Shown: positions 45,551 through 53,623 of the stretch, in pieces
Layout of the letters: every line of letters starts with the position of its first letter
Numbering within the stretch: the stretch's first letter is position 1
Source of the DNA: Spirulinaceae cyanobacterium SM2_1_0
GTDB lineage: Bacteria; Cyanobacteriota; Cyanobacteriia; Cyanobacteriales; Spirulinaceae
DNA length: 64,000 bases
Direction: 5' to 3'
Assembly (NCBI GenBank): GCA_012031265.1
Contig: JAAUTY010000014.1
Location: 1 to 64,000, forward strand
Translations under genes and position numbers: made by a program
The notes under the pieces: model-generated
Database searches by the model: none
Seen by the model: the letters and a program-made list of their open reading frames with translations, nothing else
What the model was told of the DNA's origin: nothing

Positions 45551-48238
45551 TTATGGCCGACTGTCCTCCTCAGACAGTGCGCCACGTACCAAGATGGTTG
45601 TGCAGTCCGTACCTGCTGCGATCGCCCGGGGGATATTCCCCCGCACCGCCTGGGTCAATAAACTGTCACGGCTCGCACCAAGTAGCACGACATCACAGGC
45701 CTGGCTGTTTGCAACCTGGATCGCAGCCTCCGGAATCGACTGAGCGCGGATCACCAAGGTTTCAATCGTCGCGGCTAAGTGACGGCGCAATTCCCCCGCC
45801 ATTTGCTCGAGCTGGCTCAGTTCGGGCTGACTCTGGGGCGGATAAATCTGCGCCAGCCAAATCTGTGGCGCTTGGGTCAAGCGGGCGAGCGCGGGCAAGA
45901 GGTGGAGTGCCAGCTCGGCATTGGGGCCGCCAGCCGTCGGCACCAACCAGCGGGTCGTGACGCCCTGATTTTGGGGAAAGGGTTGAACCGTTGTGCCCAA
46001 CTTGACCAGTACGAGCGGGCAGCGGGCGCGATGGATGAGGGTGTCAGCGATCGTGCCGAAGACGCGATCTGGTGTAGTCGTGCCGCCCTTCCAGCCGGTG
46101 ACCAGCAGATCGATATGCCGCTCCGCGATCGCCTCCAAAATTGCCTGCGCTGCATCTTGAGCCACGCGGACTTGGACGTGCAGGGGGACTTCCCAGAGGG
46201 CGGCGAGATCGCGGGCGCGAGCGAACAGGCGCTGACTGGCCGCGAGATCCACGGGTGTCTGAGCCGGTGAACAATGCCGAGGGATGGCGATCGCGTGCAA
46301 GCATTCCAACTCATACTGCTGCTCGCGCGCCAAGGCGATCGCCAGTTGCAGCAGTAGCGGTGCCGTCTGCGGGTTGCTCAACGGCAGGAGCAGGCGGCCC
46401 TTGCCCGTCGCGGGCGATCGCGAGACATAAACCACATAAGAAGGGGCGATCGCCGGCAGCACCGGCTGCGCTTCCCGCTGTTCGGCCGCCGCATGGATCA
46501 GATCGCTGCGAGTGACAATGCCGACTAGCTTACGCTCCTCGACTACCGGCAAGTGCGAGAGATGATAGCGATCCATGAGATAGATCGCATCCTTAAGCGA
46601 GGCGGTCGGGGCCAACGTCACCGGTCGGCCGCTGACCAGCTCGCGCAGTTTCAACTGCGGCGACTTGCCGCGATGGGTGGCCAAATCGGAATCGGTAATC
46701 ACACCAATGGCGCGGCCGTCGTCCAAAACTGGAAAACCGCGATGGTTGGAGCGCGTGAAGAATTGAATCGCGGCGGCCAATGTGAGATCGGCTGAAAGCG
46801 TCTCGACCTGGCGCTGCATCACGTCCGCCGCCACCAGCCGCGCGAGCGGATCGGTTTCGTAATTATTTGCCTCGTCCTTGAGATCGATACCGCTGGCTTC
46901 GAGGAGGTGCTGATAGAGCGAGCCGCTGAAGACCGCCTCGCCAACCAGATAGGCGATGCCGCAACCGATCATCAGCGGTAGGACGAGGCCGAAATCGGCC
47001 GTGAGTTCAAACACAATCACGATCGCCGTCACCGGCACGCGCGCTACGCCGGTAAAGAATGCCCCAGTGCCAACAAGCGCATAGGTCACCTCGGAACCGC
47101 TACCCGCCAACGCCACCGAGCCAGTGCCGACCAGATAGCCTAGCGCCGACCCCATCAACAGCGCTGGCGCAAAGACGCCGCCGGGGGCACCAGTGCCGTA
47201 GGCAAGGATCGTGAGGCTGAAGTGTGCCGCAAAGGCGATCGCCGTCGCGTGCCAATCGGCCGCTCCGGTCATCAGAATTTCGCGCAGGCCGGTGTTGTCG
47301 CGGAACTCGGGCGGGGCGATCGCTAGAACCACCCCAGCAACTAGGCCGACAACCCCGACGCGAACCAGCATCGGCCAACCCAAGCGGCGATGCATAGCGA
47401 GACTGGTGAGCACGCCGCGATTGAACAGCGCCCCCAGGCCCCCCGCCAGCAAGCCGAGCAGGATATAGAACGGAATCTCCTGGGCGCTGAATTCGCTGGC
47501 GGCAATCTCAGCCGGTAACCCCGAAGCCCCCAGCAGACGCGAGACGATCGAGCCAGTGAAGGAGGCAAAAATCGCCGTCTCCAAGGTCAAACCCGACATA
47601 TCGCGGGAGAGTTCTTCGACGACGAAGAGGACGCCCGCGATCGGGGTGTTGAAGCCAGCGGCGAGTCCAGCAGCGGCACCAGCAGCGATCATCTGGCGGC
47701 GGTGCTGCGGCGAGGTGGGCAGCCAGTTGCTCAGTTGTGCGGCGAGGGCAGCACCGATATGGACGGTGGGGCCGCGTCGCCCCAGCGGAATGCCGGCCCC
47801 GAGGAGCAAAATCGTCCCCACGAGTTTCACGATCCCGACCCGCAGCGAGAGCGGCACCGCAAATTGCGCCAGGGTGGCTTTGACTTGGGGAATACCGCTG
47901 CCAGCGGCGGCGGGAGAAACATACTCCACCAGGCTGCCAGCGATCGCCGCCAAGCAGAGACCAAAGAGGGGCAGGGTGATCACGCCCCAGTGGTCAGCGA
48001 GTTGCAGGCGTATCCCTCCCAACCAACCGGTGCCCTGTTTGAGCAGGAGGGCGGCGAGGGCGGAGACCATTCCGATTAGGCAGGCTTCGGCGAGAGCGTA
48101 GCGAGGATCGATGGCGCGATCGCCAAAGTGATAGCTGTGAAACCACTGCGCCCAGCGCTGCGGCCACTGCCACCAGGTTGCACGGGGGCGATCGCCGGGA
48201 GATTGCTGGCGTTGCCAAGGGCGCTTGAACCAAAACAC
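45551..48238 (-). CDS. ClC chloride channel/transporter with CBS and universal-stress domains
   Basis: A fusion of about 895 residues. The ClC core includes GSGIPQVKATL (first selectivity loop), GRRGPTVHIG in place of the usual GREGP loop, GGVFAPALL, LFVVEELS (internal Glu retained) and GTGAFFTGVARVPVTAIVIVFELT. Two CBS domains follow (VMQRQVETLSADLTLAAAIQ, VGIVTRSDLIHAAA), then two universal-stress-like domains (LLVTGWKGGTT and DRVFGTIADTLIHRARCPLVLV; then ACDVVLLGASRDSLLTQAVRG). I choose a GTG start at 48238 (FWFKRPWQRQQ); the frame runs to 48424 but through a repeat. ClC carries chloride or exchanges it with protons; the role of the tail is presumably sensing nucleotides. Confidence 0.9.
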   Translation of the reverse strand: MFWFKRPWQRQQSPGDRPRATWWQWPQRWAQWFHSYHFGDRAIDPRYALAEACLIGMVSALAALLLKQGTGWLGGIRLQLADHWGVITLPLFGLCLAAIAGSLVEYVSPAAAGSGIPQVKATLAQFAVPLSLRVGIVKLVGTILLLGAGIPLGRRGPTVHIGAALAAQLSNWLPTSPQHRRQMIAAGAAAGLAAGFNTPIAGVLFVVEELSRDMSGLTLETAIFASFTGSIVSRLLGASGLPAEIAASEFSAQEIPFYILLGLLAGGLGALFNRGVLTSLAMHRRLGWPMLVRVGVVGLVAGVVLAIAPPEFRDNTGLREILMTGAADWHATAIAFAAHFSLTILAYGTGAPGGVFAPALLMGSALGYLVGTGSVALAGSGSEVTYALVGTGAFFTGVARVPVTAIVIVFELTADFGLVLPLMIGCGIAYLVGEAVFSGSLYQHLLEASGIDLKDEANNYETDPLARLVAADVMQRQVETLSADLTLAAAIQFFTRSNHRGFPVLDDGRAIGVITDSDLATHRGKSPQLKLRELVSGRPVTLAPTASLKDAIYLMDRYHLSHLPVVEERKLVGIVTRSDLIHAAAEQREAQPVLPAIAPSYVVYVSRSPATGKGRLLLPLSNPQTAPLLLQLAIALAREQQYELECLHAIAIPRHCSPAQTPVDLAASQRLFARARDLAALWEVPLHVQVRVAQDAAQAILEAIAERHIDLLVTGWKGGTTTPDRVFGTIADTLIHRARCPLVLVKLGTTVQPFPQNQGVTTRWLVPTAGGPNAELALHLLPALARLTQAPQIWLAQIYPPQSQPELSQLEQMAGELRRHLAATIETLVIRAQSIPEAAIQVANSQACDVVLLGASRDSLLTQAVRGNIPRAIAAGTDCTTILVRGALSEEDSRP

Positions 48239-48621
48239 AAATCTGAAGGTGGCACAGCCAGGGTGAGAGACAAGACAATCACCCCTATTATTGCAGCCAC
48301 TTCCGGCGGTTCGGAGACAGCGCCAATAGGACTTACGCACTGAATAAAACTTCAGCGGGTTGAAAGATCCCCCCGGCTTTGCCACCCCCCTTGATAAGGG
48401 GGGAAGGGGAGATTCTGCCACCACCGACAGTGTTTTCCGTCTTGAACTGCGTCAGTACCAATTTGGTCGAGGACTGTGGGCAAGCCAAAGCCGAAACCGC
48501 TACTGACCTGAATGGCGGCCCTGTGTCAGAGTCGGGGTCAGTGGGGTTCCGTTCACCCCTCGCGAACGCACACCTTCTTGACCAGTTAAGATAGAGCACA
48601 GATTCCTAGAAGCAAGCCATT
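48239..48621. other. Region before the first duplicated Uma2 gene
   Basis: It includes the palindromic run CCCCCTTGATAAGGGGGG around 48387-48405, which resembles small cyanobacterial repeats, and from 48567 on the shared upstream of the duplication. No gene is recognised. Confidence 0.4.
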
Positions 48622-49304
48622 ATGGTTCGTCTCGACGCCCAACAACCGCTTCAAACAGCCGCTGTGCCTCCAGCGGGATCGGTTGCCGTTGACACGGACG
48701 CGAGTGAACGCATTGCCTGCCCACCGCCCGGTCTCTACAGCGACGAACCCCCCTTGGAAACCGACTTTCATCGCAATCAAATCGACCTGCTGATTCGCTT
48801 GCTCAAATATTGGTGGCGCGATCGCTCGGACTTCTACATCTCTGGCAACCTGACGGTCTACTACAGTGCCGAAGAGACCAAAAAGCGCGACTTTCGAGGT
48901 CCTGATGTCTTCGTGGTCTTGGACACAGAGAAGCGTGATCGCCGCAGTTGGGTGCTGTGGGAAGAAGGGGGCAAATATCCCAATGTGGTCATTGAGTTAC
49001 TATCAGATTCGACCGCAGCAGTAGACAAAGGCAAAAAGAAGGATGTGTATGCAACCGTCTGGCGTTTGCCGGAGTATTACTGGTTTCATCCCGAGACGAT
49101 GGAGTTTGCGGGTTTTCGGTTAGGGAATGGGCACTACGAGGCGATCGCTCCTGATGCTGAGGGTCGGCTTGTCAGTGAGGAATTGGGGTTAGCCTTGGGG
49201 ATTCATGAACGACAGTTACGTTGGTACACGGCTGCCGGTGAGTTGATCCCGCTGCCGGAGGTCGCTGCTGAGGAGCGGGCTGAGCAGGAACGGCAACGTG
49301 CCGA
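48567..49304 (+). repeat. Tandem duplication, copy 1
   Basis: A block of about 738 bp is repeated at 49415-50152 (offset 848). By eye I find one base difference, just before the ATG (aagcaagc versus aaggaagc). It includes the 55 bp upstream of the gene and about nine-tenths of the coding part, so both copies have the same start region. The match stops sharply within the coding sequence. Confidence 0.85.
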
Positions 49305-49383
49305 GCAAGAACGGCAAGCTAAAGAGCGGCTAGAAGCCTACCTACGCTCCCAAGGCATCGATCCCGATCAGTTGCCAGAATAG
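48622..49383 (+). CDS. Uma2 family (DUF820) putative endonuclease, copy 1
   Basis: A protein of 253 residues of the cyanobacterial Uma2 superfamily, PD-(D/E)XK fold. Visible: YSDEPPLETDFHRNQID (N-terminal helix), GPDVFVVLD (acidic metal ligand), PNVVIELLSDSTAAVDKGKKKDVYA (Glu then Lys-rich helix) and the VWRLPEYYWF strand. The C-terminal tail is a charged coil (AEERAEQERQRAEQERQAKERLEAYLRSQGIDPDQLPE in pieces). Its N-terminal 229 or so residues are identical to the following gene; the tails differ. Function of the family is unknown. Confidence 0.88.
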   Translation: MVRLDAQQPLQTAAVPPAGSVAVDTDASERIACPPPGLYSDEPPLETDFHRNQIDLLIRLLKYWWRDRSDFYISGNLTVYYSAEETKKRDFRGPDVFVVLDTEKRDRRSWVLWEEGGKYPNVVIELLSDSTAAVDKGKKKDVYATVWRLPEYYWFHPETMEFAGFRLGNGHYEAIAPDAEGRLVSEELGLALGIHERQLRWYTAAGELIPLPEVAAEERAEQERQRAEQERQAKERLEAYLRSQGIDPDQLPE

Positions 49384-49414
49384 GGGCGACCGTATTTCAC
49401 ACCTACTTTTTGAG

Positions 49415-50152
49415 CGCACACCTTCTTGACCAGTTAAGATAGAGCACAGATTCCTAGAAGGAAGCCATTATGGTTCGTCTCGACGCCCAACAACCGCTTC
49501 AAACAGCCGCTGTGCCTCCAGCGGGATCGGTTGCCGTTGACACGGACGCGAGTGAACGCATTGCCTGCCCACCGCCCGGTCTCTACAGCGACGAACCCCC
49601 CTTGGAAACCGACTTTCATCGCAATCAAATCGACCTGCTGATTCGCTTGCTCAAATATTGGTGGCGCGATCGCTCGGACTTCTACATCTCTGGCAACCTG
49701 ACGGTCTACTACAGTGCCGAAGAGACCAAAAAGCGCGACTTTCGAGGTCCTGATGTCTTCGTGGTCTTGGACACAGAGAAGCGTGATCGCCGCAGTTGGG
49801 TGCTGTGGGAAGAAGGGGGCAAATATCCCAATGTGGTCATTGAGTTACTATCAGATTCGACCGCAGCAGTAGACAAAGGCAAAAAGAAGGATGTGTATGC
49901 AACCGTCTGGCGTTTGCCGGAGTATTACTGGTTTCATCCCGAGACGATGGAGTTTGCGGGTTTTCGGTTAGGGAATGGGCACTACGAGGCGATCGCTCCT
50001 GATGCTGAGGGTCGGCTTGTCAGTGAGGAATTGGGGTTAGCCTTGGGGATTCATGAACGACAGTTACGTTGGTACACGGCTGCCGGTGAGTTGATCCCGC
50101 TGCCGGAGGTCGCTGCTGAGGAGCGGGCTGAGCAGGAACGGCAACGTGCCGA
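49415..50152 (+). repeat. Tandem duplication, copy 2
   Basis: Second copy of the 738-bp block described at 48567. It carries its own start region and lacks only the tail of copy 1. The 110 bp between copies contain no recognisable element. Confidence 0.85.
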
Positions 50153-50210
50153 ACGTCTAGAAGCATTCTTGCGATCACAAGGCATCGACCCCGATCATCT
50201 GCCGGAGTAG
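49470..50210 (+). CDS. Uma2 family (DUF820) putative endonuclease, copy 2
   Basis: 246 residues, identical to copy 1 up to the coiled tail, where it is shorter (QRAERLEAFLRSQGIDPDHLPE) and differs at many third positions. The tails diverge clearly more than the rest, which appears identical, so the copies were probably homogenised recently by gene conversion or unequal crossing-over. Function unknown. Confidence 0.88.
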   Translation: MVRLDAQQPLQTAAVPPAGSVAVDTDASERIACPPPGLYSDEPPLETDFHRNQIDLLIRLLKYWWRDRSDFYISGNLTVYYSAEETKKRDFRGPDVFVVLDTEKRDRRSWVLWEEGGKYPNVVIELLSDSTAAVDKGKKKDVYATVWRLPEYYWFHPETMEFAGFRLGNGHYEAIAPDAEGRLVSEELGLALGIHERQLRWYTAAGELIPLPEVAAEERAEQERQRAERLEAFLRSQGIDPDHLPE

Positions 50211-50283
50211 CGGCGCGAATGACTCAAGTTCTGCGGTTGGTCTGCGACGCAGTACAGCTATCATCATTGCCTATCGGGCTTAC

Positions 50284-51591
50284 TTATGATTGCGTAGTCA
50301 CCGACAAGCCGTTGACTAGTACAGCCGGGGTGTAGTAGGAACCCTGCCAAGCGCGATCACCCGCCAGCACAACCTCGTCAGCCAGGGCGGTGTAAACATT
50401 CCCAGCCAGCATCGTATCTTTGACGCGGCCGACAACTGCACCACGTTCGATGCAATAACCAAGATCAACATTGACAGAAAAATCACCCGACAGATCCGGC
50501 CCGCCTCCCAGCACCTGATCGACGAGCAGGGCGCGATCCAGCGAGCCAATTAGGCTGTACAGATCGCCCGTGCCTGGTTCGACGCAGAGGTTAATCAGAC
50601 TTGGAGTTGGGTAGCGGTCAAGGCTGGGGCGGAAGCCATTGCCCGTGCTTGCCTGCTGCAACTGGCGACCGGTGACGCGATCGCAGTAAGGTTGAACAAA
50701 CTCACCGGCGCGGATGAGGTCAAAGGCTTGGGTGGGCGTGCCTTCATCATCGATCGGGCAACTGTAGGGGCCGAAGTCCGGCACTTGTCGCAGCGTCAAC
50801 GCGGGGTCGAGCAAGCGCTGACCGAGTGAATCACTCCACGGGGAGGCTTGCTCCACGAGGCGCTTGCCATTGGTCGCCGCTTCGATGGCCGACCAGAGGA
50901 GGCCCGCCGCCTTGCGGGTGAAGATGACCGGGATGCGACCCGTCGGCGCGGACACATTCGTTTTTGCCCAGTCGAGACGTTGGGCGATCGCCGCCGCCAG
51001 GTCTGGAACCGCGAGGCGATCGCGCGCCTCTTCATCTTCATAGATGCCGAGAAAATTTTCGCCCCGCACCCACTCCGCCCCCAGCCAGGCACTCAGGCTG
51101 ATGTCAGCCGTCGTGCAGTGCAAGCCGCGTGAGTTGAGCAGTAGTGTGGTCGCGGTTTCGCACTCCAGCTCGGCGCTGCACAGGATTTCGGGGTACTGAT
51201 CGCGGAGGTTGGCGATCGCGCTACGTCCCTGCTCCACCAAAACTTCTACCGGCACGGTCGCGCCCAGGGTGGGAAAAGTCGCCCGCGCTGCTGCCGCCAG
51301 CTCGATCGGCTCGGACGCATTCAATTGCGCCAGCGCCACCGCCTTCTCGACCAACTGCGCCGGTTCAAAGTCACCATAAGCGACCGCCAGACCGGGACGA
51401 CCCTGGCACCACAAGCGCAGCGCCGTTCCGAGCGACTCGCTACTCTCCAGTTGCTTGAGCCGATTCGCTTCAAAAAAGGCCGGTTGCGAGCGCGCGCTCG
51501 CCTGGTACACCTCCGCCACCGCCGCTCCTGACTGCGTGGCTAGGGAGAGCAAGTGCTCAGCTTGCATCAGTTGTGCCGCCGCAATCTGCAT
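50284..51591 (-). CDS. TldD/PmbA family protein, PmbA (TldE) type
   Basis: A 435-residue protein of the metalloprotease-related TldD/TldE family. The family pair forms a heterodimer that degrades or trims small peptides (microcin B17 and others). It lacks the HExxxH zinc motif of TldD, so is more like TldE/PmbA. Blocks such as GAEWVRGENFLGIYEDEEARD, RIPVIFTRKAAGLLWSAIEA and GNGFRPSLDRYPTPSLINLCVEPG match the family. A TldD partner is not in the window. Transcribed alone after hisH (not overlapping). Confidence 0.88.
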   Translation of the reverse strand: MQIAAAQLMQAEHLLSLATQSGAAVAEVYQASARSQPAFFEANRLKQLESSESLGTALRLWCQGRPGLAVAYGDFEPAQLVEKAVALAQLNASEPIELAAAARATFPTLGATVPVEVLVEQGRSAIANLRDQYPEILCSAELECETATTLLLNSRGLHCTTADISLSAWLGAEWVRGENFLGIYEDEEARDRLAVPDLAAAIAQRLDWAKTNVSAPTGRIPVIFTRKAAGLLWSAIEAATNGKRLVEQASPWSDSLGQRLLDPALTLRQVPDFGPYSCPIDDEGTPTQAFDLIRAGEFVQPYCDRVTGRQLQQASTGNGFRPSLDRYPTPSLINLCVEPGTGDLYSLIGSLDRALLVDQVLGGGPDLSGDFSVNVDLGYCIERGAVVGRVKDTMLAGNVYTALADEVVLAGDRAWQGSYYTPAVLVNGLSVTTQS

Positions 51592-51623
51592 AAGGAATTG
51601 AAGTGCTGGACTGAAAGATTCAC

Positions 51624-52298
51624 CTAAGCGAGGGCCGCCGCGCGCCTGCTGGCTGTGGCGGGATGATCGTAGCGGGCGGCGACTTGCTGGACGAAATTCG
51701 CCAAAATTTGCAGACCGGCCTGGGAGGATTTTTCAGGGTGGAATTGGACAGCCATCAGGTTTTCGCGGGCGATCGCGGCTGTTACAGTTTGTGAGCCGTG
51801 AGTCACGGTAGCGGCTTGGAGACTTGGATCACTCGGTTCGACATAGAAGGAGTGAACGAAATAGACGTAGGGTTGCGAACCCAATTGCCACCAGAGCGGC
51901 AGGTCAGGTTGCGCAAAATCGAGTTGATTCCAGCCCATGTGCGGGATCGTCAGGCCGGGTTCGGAGCGGAAGCGGCGCACAACACCGGGGATGATACCCA
52001 AGCCGGATTCGTGACCTTCTTCGGAGCGATCGCACAAGATCTGCATCCCGACGCAAATGCCCAGAAATGGCTTGCCACTAGCAACGGCATCGCGAATCGG
52101 CGCTTCAAGGTCACGCGCGCGTAGGTGCTGCATCGCCGGATCGAAGGCTCCTACTCCTGGTAAGACGACCGCATCGGCACGTTCGATGTCGGCGGCTTGG
52201 TCAGTGATCTGAGGCTTGGCTCCGGCTCGATCGAGTCCCTTGCAAGCGGAGTGCAGATTCCCCATGTCGTAGTCGATGACGGCGATGCGTGACAGCAT
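51624..52298 (-). CDS. hisH: Imidazole glycerol phosphate synthase, glutaminase subunit
   Basis: Supplies ammonia from glutamine to HisF in the fifth step of histidine synthesis. Starts MLSRIAVIDYDMGNLHSACK; the oxyanion strand VVLPGVGAFDPAM, the nucleophile in PFLGICVGMQIL (Cys about 88) and the catalytic VQFHPEKS are all present. Final residues (QLVARYDHPATASRRAAALA-like tail) are low-complexity. The upstream ATG at 52334 is not homologous. HisF is not nearby, usual for cyanobacteria, where his genes are scattered. Confidence 0.95.
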   Translation of the reverse strand: MLSRIAVIDYDMGNLHSACKGLDRAGAKPQITDQAADIERADAVVLPGVGAFDPAMQHLRARDLEAPIRDAVASGKPFLGICVGMQILCDRSEEGHESGLGIIPGVVRRFRSEPGLTIPHMGWNQLDFAQPDLPLWWQLGSQPYVYFVHSFYVEPSDPSLQAATVTHGSQTVTAAIARENLMAVQFHPEKSSQAGLQILANFVQQVAARYDHPATASRRAAALA

Positions 52299-52410
52299 AA
52301 TTTGGCTCCTGGCGCTGTGGGCTGCATTCGCCACAACATCTGGCTTCTCATAGCCAGATTATAGCGGTTGGTTGCGATGCCACTGCCCTAGCCCGACCCC
52401 GTTACTTCGC

Positions 52411-52620
52411 TCACTCGACCGCGAGCATCACATTACTCGCCTTCAAGATCGCCTTCACCGCTTTCCCCGGTTGCAGATCGAGGGCTTCGGCGGAGGCAAG
52501 CGTCACCACTGAGACCAATTCCTGACCATCCGACAGGGTGAGGGTGACCTCAGCATTGACAGCACCGGTCGTCACCGATTTCACGGTGCAATCCAGCATA
52601 TTACGAGCACTAAGTTTCAT
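52411..52620 (-). CDS. Molybdenum-pterin-binding (Mop/TOBE) protein
   Basis: A molbindin-like protein of 69 residues. The Mop sequence KLSARNMLDCTVKSVTTGAVNAEVTLTLSDG..LVSVVTLASAEALDLQPGKAVKAILKASNVMLA, shown in pieces, is a single OB-like domain that binds oxyanions such as molybdate in a trimer or hexamer. It probably buffers cellular molybdate for enzymes such as MsrP encoded elsewhere in the window. The start is the second ATG, at 52620. Confidence 0.9.
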   Translation of the reverse strand: MKLSARNMLDCTVKSVTTGAVNAEVTLTLSDGQELVSVVTLASAEALDLQPGKAVKAILKASNVMLAVE

Positions 52621-52900
52621 GACCAAAGCTCCTCGGTTCGGCAACGATAGACGGCACAACGCCGATTGGCGCTCATCCTAGACGAGCCGGGGATTGTTAA
52701 AATGTTTGCCTCGAACAATTACCAATTTGCGCCGCGACCAGTGCGCCGAAGCCTGCATAGGCGGCTCATTGGCATTCTGAATCGTAGACCGGTGAGCCGT
52801 CGCGTCACTGGGATGGCGAGCGAGGAGGGGCAGAGCGACACATCTACGATGGGGTGAGACTGCCAATCTGGGATACTCACGACCGTCACCGCAACTCACG

Positions 52901-53374
52901 TCACTCGTGATGATAGGGTTCACCGCGCAAAATCGTCAGCGCCCGATAGAGCTGTTCGACAAATAAGAGACGGATCATCTGATGCGAAAAAGTCATCGCG
53001 CTGAGGGCGAGCTGGGCATTGGCGCGAGCGTAGACGGCTGGCGAAAAGCCGTAGGCTCCGCCAATTGCGAATACCAGAGTTTTACGACCGGTCAACATTT
53101 GCTGTTGCAGAAAGTCGGCAAACTGGCGCGATCGCCACATACACCCCCGTTCGTCGAGCAGCATGAGGTAGTCGTGATCGCTCACCTGAGCCAGGAGTTT
53201 CTGCCCTTCGCGCTCATTTTGCTGCTCGGTCGATAGATTTTTGCTTGACTTCAAATCTGACACGATCTGCATCTGATACGGCAGATAATGCCGCAGCCGC
53301 TGCTCGTAGAGCGTGATGCCGTCCTGCAAGTAGCGAGTGTTGGTCTTGCCAATTGTCAATAGCTTAACTTGCAT
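52901..53374 (-). CDS. rlmH: 23S rRNA (pseudouridine1915-N3)-methyltransferase
   Basis: SPOUT-class methyltransferase acting on 70S ribosomes at helix 69. The protein is 157 residues, normal length. The SAM knot is seen in LVFAIGGAYGFSPAVYARA and LSAMTFSHQMIRLLFVEQLYRALTILRGEPYHHE in pieces, the C-terminal YHHE being the family signature; LLDERGCMWRS lies in the middle. The second ATG (53374) is preferred over 53377. Transcribed alone. Confidence 0.96.
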   Translation of the reverse strand: MQVKLLTIGKTNTRYLQDGITLYEQRLRHYLPYQMQIVSDLKSSKNLSTEQQNEREGQKLLAQVSDHDYLMLLDERGCMWRSRQFADFLQQQMLTGRKTLVFAIGGAYGFSPAVYARANAQLALSAMTFSHQMIRLLFVEQLYRALTILRGEPYHHE

Positions 53375-53623
53375 CAATCTTCAGTGTTTGGCGGCTGGTG
53401 CAATCATCACCCAATCAGTCCCTAGCCATCATCATCGGCGAGATTGCTGATGGCGAAGGTGTGGTTGTGCGGATGAGCCGCTCGGCCGAGCGCGATCGCA
53501 TTTCGTTACATTCTCGGCAATTGCCCGTGACGGCACTAATCAGCGGCAGACCGATTCGCCAGTGAGCGAAGTTTCGGCTAGACTATCGTTATTAATGCTG
53601 CGTTGGCTATTCCGAGGCAAGCC

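Noticed and set aside
48239-48424. N-terminal extension of the ClC protein
   Set aside because: MVAESPLPPLSRG and following residues come from a CCCCCTTGATAAGGGGGG-type repeat; no ClC similarity.
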